From Roseomonas nitratireducens (GTDB lineage Bacteria > Pseudomonadota > Alphaproteobacteria > Acetobacterales > Acetobacteraceae), in the NCBI RefSeq assembly GCF_017813355.1, contig NZ_JAGIYZ010000001.1, positions 62,001-126,000 of the forward strand: a stretch of DNA of 64,000 nucleotides, in the 5' to 3' direction. How positions within the stretch are numbered: position 1 is the first letter of the stretch; every line of letters starts with the position of its first letter. Shown piece after piece: positions 58,024 to 64,000 of the stretch. The notes under the pieces were generated by a model, which saw nothing but the letters and a program-made list of their open reading frames with translations, made no database searches and was not told the DNA's origin. A program made the position numbers and the translations under genes.

Positions 58024-60476
58024 GACGCTGTCGGCACGCCCCAGATGCCGGCGGCGTACTCGGCGATGGCCCGGTCGGCGGAGAACCAGCCCATGGCGGC
58101 CGTGTTCAGCACCGCGGCGCGGCGCCAGGCCTCCGGTTCGCGGTACAGCGCCGCGGCGCGCTGCTGGGCGGCGACGTAGGCGTCGAAATCGGCCGCCACC
58201 ATGAACCAGTCATTGCCGCGCAGGCTGTCCACCAGTTCGCGGTACCGGCCGTGGTCGTCGGGGGAGAAGACGCCGCTGCCGATCGCCTCCAGCACCTCGG
58301 CCAGCGTGTCGGAGGCATCGACGGCCTGCGCGCCGTGCCAGCCGGCGGCGCGCTTCTCCTCCACCTCGCTCGCCGAAAGGCCGAAGAGGAACATATGCTC
58401 GGCGCCGATGCGGTCGGCCATCTCGACCGTCGCGCCGTCCAGCGTGCCGATGGTCAGCGCGCCGTTCAGCGCCAGCTTCATGTTGCCGGTGCCGGAGGCC
58501 TCCATGCCGGCGGTCGAGATCTGCTCGGACAGGTCGGCCGCGGGCACGATCGTCTCGGCGGCCGTCACGTTGTAGTTCGGCAGGAACACCACCTTCAGCA
58601 GCCCGCGAACGGCGGGGTCGCGGTTGACGGTGCGCGCCACGTCGCAGGCCAGCTTGATGATGAGTTTCGCCCGGTGGTAGCCCGGCGCCGCCTTGCCGGA
58701 AAAAATCTTCACGACCGGCGTCCAGTCCCGCATCGGCTGGGCGCGGATCGCCTCGTACAGCGCGACCGTCTGCAGCACGTTCAGCAATTGCCGCTTGTAT
58801 TCGTGGATGCGCTTGATCTGCACGTCGAACAGCGCGGCGGGGTCGATGCGCACGCCGGTCTGTTCCTGCACCAGCACCGCCAGCGCTTCCTTGTTGGCGC
58901 GCTTGGCCGCGGCGTAGCGGCCGCGGAAGGCGGCATCGTCGGCGAAGGGACGCAGCGCCTCGAGCCGCATCGAATCGTCCAGCACCGTGGGCCCGAGCGC
59001 ATCGGTCAGCAGCGAGGTCAGCCCCGGGTTGCACTGCATCAGCCAGCGGCGGAAGGAGATGCCGTTGGTGCGGTTGACGATGCGGTCCGGATGCAGCGCG
59101 TGCAGGTCGCGGAACACCGTCTCCCGCATCAGCCCGGTGTGCAGGGCGGAGACGCCGTTCACCTTGTGCGAGCCGACGAAGGCGAGCTGTCCCATGCGCA
59201 CGCGGCGGCCATGGTCTTCCCCGATCAGCGAGACGGAGGCGAGCAGCGCGTCGTCGCCGGGATGGGCGGCGCGCACGGCGTCCAGGTGCTCCGCGTTGAT
59301 CGCGTAGATGATCTGCATGTGCCGCGGCAGCAGCCGCTCCATCAGCGGCACGGGCCAGGATTCGAGCGCTTCCGGCAGCAGGGTGTGGTTGGTGTAGGAA
59401 ATGGCGCCGCGCGTGATGCGCCACGCCTCGGCCCAGGGCAGGTCGTGCTCGTCGATCAGGATGCGCATCAGCTCGGCCACCGCGATGGCCGGATGCGTGT
59501 CGTTCAGCTGGATGGAGGCGCGGTCGGCGAGCGTCGTCACCGTGCCTGCCTGGCGCAGCTGCCGCCGCACCAGGTCCTGCAGCGCGGCGGAGGTGAAGAA
59601 ATACTCCTGCCGCAGCCGCAATTCCTGCCCCGCCGGGCTGTCATCGGCCGGGTAGAGCACCTTGGAGATCGCCTCGGCGCGCACCTGTTCGCCCAGCGCG
59701 CCGACATGGTCGCCGCGGTTGAAGGCATCGAGCCGCAGCGGGTCCGGCGCGCGGGCGCGCCACAGCCGCAGCAGGTTCACATGCTTGCCGCGCCAGCCCA
59801 CCACCGGCGTGTCGTAGGCGACGGCATCGACCCATTCGCCGGGCTGCCAGGTGAGCTTCTCGCTGCCGTCGGGCCTCGCCTCGGCCACCACCTCCCCGCC
59901 GAAGCCGATGCGGTGGCGGATCTCGGGGCGGGCGAATTCCCAGGGGTTGCCGAAGGACAGCCAGTCCTCGGGGAATTCCTGCTGCCAGCCATCGCGCAGG
60001 ATCTGCCGGAACAGCCCGTGGTCGTAGCGGATGCCGTAGCCGAAGGCGGGGATCGAAAGGCTCGACATGCTCTCGAGGAAGCAGGCGGCGAGCCGCCCGA
60101 GCCCGCCATTGCCGAGCGCCGCGTCCGGTTCCGCGAGCCGCGCCTGGTCGGGCGTGACGCCGAGATCGGCGAGCGCGGCGCGCAGGTCCTCCGCCATGCC
60201 GAGGTTGTGGACGTTCTCCCGCAGCAGCCGCCCGATCAGGAATTCGAGGGAGAGGTAGTAGACATGCTTGCCCTCCCGCCCCCGCGTCTCCTGCATCTGC
60301 TTCAGGAACCGCTCGGTGATGTGGTCCCGCACGGCCATGGCGGTGGCGACGAACCAGTCGCGGTCGCGCGCTTCCGAGGGCAGCTTGCCCAGCGTGTAGG
60401 TCAGCTTGCGCAGGATCAGGTCGCGCAGCGCGGCGGCGCCGCTCGCGGCGGGAACGGGGGCGGCGTGCGTGTCCAG
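58020..60476 (-). CDS. glgP: glycogen phosphorylase GlgP (probable CTG start)
   Basis: About 818 residues. The PLP-binding block EASGTGNMKLALNGALTIG is present, with LGNGGLGRLAACFLES and LNDTHPAIAVAELMR. The first ATG (60338) lies inside conserved sequence: the in-frame region just upstream reads RDLILRKLTYTLGKLPSEAR then DRDWFVATAMAVRDHI, which aligns with the N-termini of known phosphorylases. No ATG, GTG or TTG occurs upstream in frame, but CTG at 60476 has GGAG eight bases before it. The enzyme releases glucose-1-phosphate. First gene of the glycogen operon. Confidence 0.88.
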   Translation of the reverse strand: MDTHAAPVPAASGAAALRDLILRKLTYTLGKLPSEARDRDWFVATAMAVRDHITERFLKQMQETRGREGKHVYYLSLEFLIGRLLRENVHNLGMAEDLRAALADLGVTPDQARLAEPDAALGNGGLGRLAACFLESMSSLSIPAFGYGIRYDHGLFRQILRDGWQQEFPEDWLSFGNPWEFARPEIRHRIGFGGEVVAEARPDGSEKLTWQPGEWVDAVAYDTPVVGWRGKHVNLLRLWRARAPDPLRLDAFNRGDHVGALGEQVRAEAISKVLYPADDSPAGQELRLRQEYFFTSAALQDLVRRQLRQAGTVTTLADRASIQLNDTHPAIAVAELMRILIDEHDLPWAEAWRITRGAISYTNHTLLPEALESWPVPLMERLLPRHMQIIYAINAEHLDAVRAAHPGDDALLASVSLIGEDHGRRVRMGQLAFVGSHKVNGVSALHTGLMRETVFRDLHALHPDRIVNRTNGISFRRWLMQCNPGLTSLLTDALGPTVLDDSMRLEALRPFADDAAFRGRYAAAKRANKEALAVLVQEQTGVRIDPAALFDVQIKRIHEYKRQLLNVLQTVALYEAIRAQPMRDWTPVVKIFSGKAAPGYHRAKLIIKLACDVARTVNRDPAVRGLLKVVFLPNYNVTAAETIVPAADLSEQISTAGMEASGTGNMKLALNGALTIGTLDGATVEMADRIGAEHMFLFGLSASEVEEKRAAGWHGAQAVDASDTLAEVLEAIGSGVFSPDDHGRYRELVDSLRGNDWFMVAADFDAYVAAQQRAAALYREPEAWRRAAVLNTAAMGWFSADRAIAEYAAGIWGVPTAS

Positions 60477-60624
60477 GGGCTTGTCTCCGGGCCGGGCAGC
60501 GGTTGCTGCGCCGCAAACTAACAGATGTGGGCCCGCCGCTGAAAGCGATGTGGCCTGGGGCCATGCGTTAACGGTTCCTGCATGTCAGCGCATCTATTGA
60601 AGGTGTGAGAATCATGGAGCCGAC
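60477..60624. promoter_or_regulatory. divergent promoter region between glycogen operon and FIST gene
   Basis: A 148-base gap between divergent genes; both promoters should lie here. GGAG at 60615-60618 is the ribosome site for the FIST gene. No strong dyad or -35/-10 pair could be assigned. Confidence 0.35.
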
Positions 60625-61767
60625 ATGCGCGTCGCGAAGCTCAGCTGGTCTCCCCAGGCCGGCCTCTCATCGACGGGCGACGAGCCACAGGCGGACCTCG
60701 TGCTCTATTTCGGCGCGCGCCCCGTGCTTGCCGAAGGCGGCTGCCACCAGGCGCTGCGTGAGGCCTTCCCGGGCGCGGTCGTCGTCGGCTGCAGCACCGG
60801 CGGCCAGTCCCTCGGGCTCGAGGTGGAGGAGGACGGCGCCGTCGGCGCCGCGCTGCGCTTCGCCGGCACCCGGGTGCGGCTCGCGACCGAGAACGCGATC
60901 GAGCGCGGCGCCTCCCACGCCTGCGGACGCCGGCTGGGCGCCGCGCTGGCCGCGCCCGATCTCGCCGGGGTGCTCGTGCTCTCGGACGGGCTGCATGTGA
61001 ACGGCAGCGCGCTCGCCGCCGGCATCACCGAGCGGCTCGGCCCGGGCGTGCCGGTCAGCGGCGGGCTCGCCGGGGATGGCGCCGCCTTCGCCGCGACGCT
61101 GGTCGGCGCCGGTGAGGCCGCGCCGGCCGAACGCCGCGTCGCCGCGATCGGCTTCTACGGGCCGTCGGTCCGTTTCGGCCATGGCAGCGCCGGCGGCTGG
61201 CGCCGCTTCGGCCCCGAGCGACGGATCACGCAGGCGGACGGCCCGGTCCTGCACGAACTGGATGGCGCACCCGCGCTCGATCTCTATGAGCGCTACCTGG
61301 GCGACGAGGCGCAGGGGCTGCCCGGCAGCGCGCTGCTGTTCCCGCTGCGCATCTGGAACCCGGCGCGCCCGGGGCATGAGCTGGTGCGCACCGTGCTCGG
61401 CGTGGACAAGGCGGCGCGCAGCATGACCTTCGCCGGCGACATGCCGGCCGGCTGGCGCGCGCAGCTCATGCGCGGGGGCGTCGACGGCCTCGTCTCCGGC
61501 GCGGCGGAAGCGGCGCGTGCCGCGGCCCAGCGCTGCGAGGGCGCCGCCGGGGACGGGCTCGCCCTGCTCGTCAGCTGCATCGGCCGGCGCCTGCTGATGG
61601 GCCAGCGCACGGCGGAGGAGATCGAGGCGGTGGCGGCGCAGTTCCCGCCGGGCCAGCCGATCCTCGGCTTCTACTCCTATGGCGAGCTGTCGCCCCTGGC
61701 CGCCAGCGGCCATTGCGAACTGCACAACCAGACCATGACGGTCACCCTGCTGCGCGAAGCCGCGTGA
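60625..61767 (+). CDS. FIST domain sensor protein
   Basis: A 380-residue cytosolic protein covering FIST_N (about 20-220) and FIST_C (about 225-365). Typical blocks are VVVGCSTGGQSLG, GVPVSGGLAGDGAAF, LPGSALLFPLRIWN and ILGFYSYGELSP. FIST domains are proposed small-ligand, possibly amino-acid, sensors coupled to signalling proteins. The stop overlaps the start of the GGDEF-EAL gene (TGATG), so it probably regulates that enzyme. Confidence 0.88.
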   Translation: MRVAKLSWSPQAGLSSTGDEPQADLVLYFGARPVLAEGGCHQALREAFPGAVVVGCSTGGQSLGLEVEEDGAVGAALRFAGTRVRLATENAIERGASHACGRRLGAALAAPDLAGVLVLSDGLHVNGSALAAGITERLGPGVPVSGGLAGDGAAFAATLVGAGEAAPAERRVAAIGFYGPSVRFGHGSAGGWRRFGPERRITQADGPVLHELDGAPALDLYERYLGDEAQGLPGSALLFPLRIWNPARPGHELVRTVLGVDKAARSMTFAGDMPAGWRAQLMRGGVDGLVSGAAEAARAAAQRCEGAAGDGLALLVSCIGRRLLMGQRTAEEIEAVAAQFPPGQPILGFYSYGELSPLAASGHCELHNQTMTVTLLREAA

Positions 61768-63668
61768 TGGGCGACGTCGAGGCCAAGATGGAACGGCTCT
61801 TCGCGCGCCAGCTGGCGCGCGCGACCGGTCCGGATGGCGGCGTCGACATCAGGGCGCTCGCGCGCATGGTCCGTTCCTCCTACGAGGAAGCCGAGCGGGA
61901 CCGGCTGCGCACGGACCGCGCCATGGACCTCATGGCGGAGGAGCTCGAAGGCGCGAATGTCGAGCTTGAGCGCCTGCTCCAGGATATCAGCGTGCAGAAC
62001 CTGCGCTTCGAGGCGGCGCTCGGCAACATGCCGCACGGGCTCGCCATGCTCGACGCCGCCGAGCGCGTGCTCGTCGTGAATGCGCGGCTCGGCGAGATGC
62101 TCGGCCTGCCGGACGGCGCCGTCGTGCCGGGCACGACGCTCGCGGAAATGGTCGCCGCCGCCTGCGCGCACGGCTTCTGCCCCGGCCAGGAGGCGGAGGA
62201 AGCGACGCGCGACATCCGCCGCAGCCTGCTGTCCGGCAGCGCGGCGGAGATCGAGCGCATGGCGGGCAGGCGCATGCTGCTGCTCTCCTCCCGCCGGATG
62301 GAGGGATCCGGCTGCGTGCTGCTGGTGCAGGACATCACCGAGCGCCGGGCGCAGGAGGCCCGCATCGCCCATCTCGCGCAGCATGACGTGCTGACAGGCC
62401 TGCCCAACCGGGCGAGCTTCCTCGCCCGCATCGACCAGGCCCTGGCGCGGGCCCAGCGCGGCGAGGGCTTCGCGCTGCTGTGCCTCGATCTCGACCGCTT
62501 CAAGCAGGTGAACGACACGCTCGGCCATCCGATCGGCGACCTGCTGCTGACGGAGGTGACGGCACGGCTGCGCGCGACGCTGCGCGAGACCGACATGGTC
62601 GCGCGCCTGGGCGGCGACGAATTCGCGATCATCCAGGACCTGAGGCGCCAGCCACCCGACACCGTGGCGCTCGCGCGGCGGATCGTCGAAGTCGTCTCCG
62701 CGCCCTACCTCATCAACGGCCACCGCATCGTCGTCGGCACCAGCATCGGCATCGCGCTGGCGCCGGCGGACGGTGCCGCGGCCGACACGCTGCTCAAGGC
62801 CGCCGACCTCGCGCTCTATCGCGCCAAGGCCGACGGGCGCGGCGCCTGGCGCTTCTTCGAGCCGGCGATGGATGCGCGCATGCAGGAACGTCGCGCGACC
62901 GAGATCGCGCTGCGCGACGCGCTGGAACATCGGAACTTCACGCTGCTCTACCAGCCGCTGCTCGATGTCGGCACGCTGCGCGTCAGCGGCTTCGAGGCGC
63001 TGCTCCGCTGGCGCCAGCCCGACGGCACGCTGAGCCTGCCGGCCACCTTCATCCCGCTCGCCGAGGAGACCGGCCTCATCGTCCAGATCGGCGACTGGGT
63101 GCTGCGGGAGGCCTGCCGCGCGGCGCTGGCATGGCCCGGCCAGATGTCGGTCGCGGTCAACGTCTCCTCCGTCCAGTTCCGCCAGCCGCGCTTCGTCGAC
63201 CAGGTGCGCGACGCTCTGGCCGAATCGGGGCTCGCGCCCTCCCGGCTCGAGCTGGAGGTTACCGAGACCATCATGCTCCAGGACAGCGCGGTCGTCGTCG
63301 CGCAGCTGAACCGGCTGCGGGCGCTCGGCGTGCGGATCGCCATGGACGATTTCGGCACGGGCTATTCCTCGCTCAGCTACCTGCGCAGCTTTCCCTTCGA
63401 CACGATCAAGATCGACCGGTCCTTCGTGCGCGACCTGGATGCGCGCGGCGATGCGCGGGCGATCGTCGGCGCCATCGTCGGGCTCGGCCAGAGCCTGGGC
63501 ATGCGCACCACCGCCGAGGGGGTGGAGACGGAGGCGGAACTCGCGGGCCTGCGCCGCGTCGGCTGCACCGACGCGCAGGGCTTCCTGTTCAGCCACCCGA
63601 TCCCGCCCGAGGACGTGCCCGACTTCCTCGCCTCCACCGCGAGCGCCTTTCCCGCCGCGGCCGAATAG
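61767..63668 (+). CDS. c-di-GMP cyclase/phosphodiesterase with PAS, GGDEF and EAL domains
   Basis: A 633-residue cytosolic signalling protein with no membrane span. An N-terminal coiled coil (about 1-80) leads to a PAS domain (FEAALGNMPHGLAMLDAAER), then GGDEF (RLGGDEFAIIQD, intact site) and EAL (SGFEALLRWRQ, with DDFGTGYSSLSYL and IKIDRSFVRDL, intact metal ligands). Both activities may be present. It is coupled to the FIST sensor by overlapping stop and start; GTG at 61764 is an alternative start. Candidate targets include the PilZ domain of BcsAB in this window. Confidence 0.92.
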   Translation: MGDVEAKMERLFARQLARATGPDGGVDIRALARMVRSSYEEAERDRLRTDRAMDLMAEELEGANVELERLLQDISVQNLRFEAALGNMPHGLAMLDAAERVLVVNARLGEMLGLPDGAVVPGTTLAEMVAAACAHGFCPGQEAEEATRDIRRSLLSGSAAEIERMAGRRMLLLSSRRMEGSGCVLLVQDITERRAQEARIAHLAQHDVLTGLPNRASFLARIDQALARAQRGEGFALLCLDLDRFKQVNDTLGHPIGDLLLTEVTARLRATLRETDMVARLGGDEFAIIQDLRRQPPDTVALARRIVEVVSAPYLINGHRIVVGTSIGIALAPADGAAADTLLKAADLALYRAKADGRGAWRFFEPAMDARMQERRATEIALRDALEHRNFTLLYQPLLDVGTLRVSGFEALLRWRQPDGTLSLPATFIPLAEETGLIVQIGDWVLREACRAALAWPGQMSVAVNVSSVQFRQPRFVDQVRDALAESGLAPSRLELEVTETIMLQDSAVVVAQLNRLRALGVRIAMDDFGTGYSSLSYLRSFPFDTIKIDRSFVRDLDARGDARAIVGAIVGLGQSLGMRTTAEGVETEAELAGLRRVGCTDAQGFLFSHPIPPEDVPDFLASTASAFPAAAE

Positions 63669-63730
63669 GCCCCGCCCGGAGACGAACTCCGCATGCCGGC
63701 CGCGGCACGGCGAGTGCTAGGCTGGCGCAC

Positions 63731-64000
63731 ATGCCGATCCCCGACCGCGCCCTGTCCGACGCGCTGCGGCTTGCCGAGGCGCTGTTCGCGCGCCTGCGGG
63801 AAGCGAGCCTCGACCCGCCGGGCGTCACCCGCGCCTCCTACGGCGAGGGCGAGGCCGCCGCGCATGCGATCATGGCCGATGCCGCGCGCGAACTGGGGCT
63901 TGAGGTCGCCTCCGACGCCATCGGCACCCTGCGCATGGTGCTGCCGGGGACCGATCGCGACCTGCCGGCGATCGCCATCGGCTCGCATCTCGACAGCGTG
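63731..64000 (+). CDS. M20-family hydantoinase/carbamoylase amidohydrolase (partial, 3' end outside window)
   Basis: Ninety codons are visible. The N-terminus RALSDALRLAEALFARLREA and the metal-site block AIAIGSHLDSV, holding the first zinc His and Asp, fit N-carbamoyl-amino-acid amidohydrolase / allantoate amidohydrolase (HyuC/AllC) enzymes. Members remove a carbamoyl group from ureido acids. The gene starts 62 bases after the GGDEF-EAL gene and is probably a separate unit. The substrate cannot be assigned from this fragment. Confidence 0.8.
   Translation, partial: MPIPDRALSDALRLAEALFARLREASLDPPGVTRASYGEGEAAAHAIMADAARELGLEVASDAIGTLRMVLPGTDRDLPAIAIGSHLDSV

Noticed and set aside
54841..58179. 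Plus-strand frame of 1112 codons over glgC and glgB
   Set aside because: Shadow of well-recognised glycogen genes; no domain-like sequence.

Overview
This 64 kb window is very GC-rich and gene-dense. It looks like chromosomal DNA of an alphaproteobacterium, most likely of the Acetobacteraceae (Roseomonas and relatives). The reasons are the fused BcsA-BcsB cellulose synthase, many ABC transporters with twin-arginine-type solute-binding proteins, and a complete glycogen operon with a fused GlgX-MalQ. This placement is an inference from gene content. I see no rRNA, tRNA, CRISPR array, insertion sequence or phage gene.

Region 1 (1-15354) is nitrogen and solute scavenging. A cysteine hydrolase (cut by the window edge) and a flavodoxin-fold oxidoreductase are divergent. 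A minus-strand operon pairs an NMT1/SsuABC-type importer with a cytosine-deaminase-like amidohydrolase. A divergent plus-strand operon pairs a spermidine/putrescine-type importer (with a fused double permease) with a small CMP/guanine-deaminase-fold enzyme. A five-gene oligopeptide/dipeptide-type ABC operon follows.

Region 2 (15425-30493) is the most unusual part. One minus-strand gene run encodes a type I secretion ABC exporter, its HlyD adaptor, a 2217-residue protein made almost wholly of 276 uninterrupted Thr-rich octapeptides, and two different cytosolic O-GlcNAc-transferase-like (GT41/SPINDLY) enzymes. An FkbM methyltransferase gene converges on its end. I infer a dedicated system that makes, O-glycosylates and secretes a giant Thr-rich surface or extracellular protein. 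It would be a Gram-negative analogue of serine-rich-repeat adhesin systems, but built on type I secretion.

Region 3 (30709-38250) is a plus-strand operon headed by rutA (pyrimidine ring-opening monooxygenase). The usual rutB-G partners are absent. Instead there is a PotABCD-type importer, an N-carbamoylsarcosine-amidase-like hydrolase and two PuuE-like polysaccharide-deacetylase-fold enzymes. It is probably a variant route for taking up and opening a pyrimidine or related cyclic ureide.

Region 4 (38232-48887) is a minus-strand cellulose operon: bcsZ (GH8), a short coupled leader ORF, a proline-rich BcsP/CcpAx-like protein, bcsQ, fused bcsAB and bcsC. An AT-rich regulatory stretch lies upstream. 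Region 5 (49313-60476) is a minus-strand glycogen operon: glgP (probable CTG start), glgB, glgC, glgA and the glgX-malQ fusion. Region 6 (60625-64000) holds a FIST sensor protein coupled to a PAS-GGDEF-EAL c-di-GMP enzyme, then the start of an M20-family hydantoinase/carbamoylase. The c-di-GMP enzyme could feed the PilZ domain of BcsAB about 15 kb away, but that link is inference.
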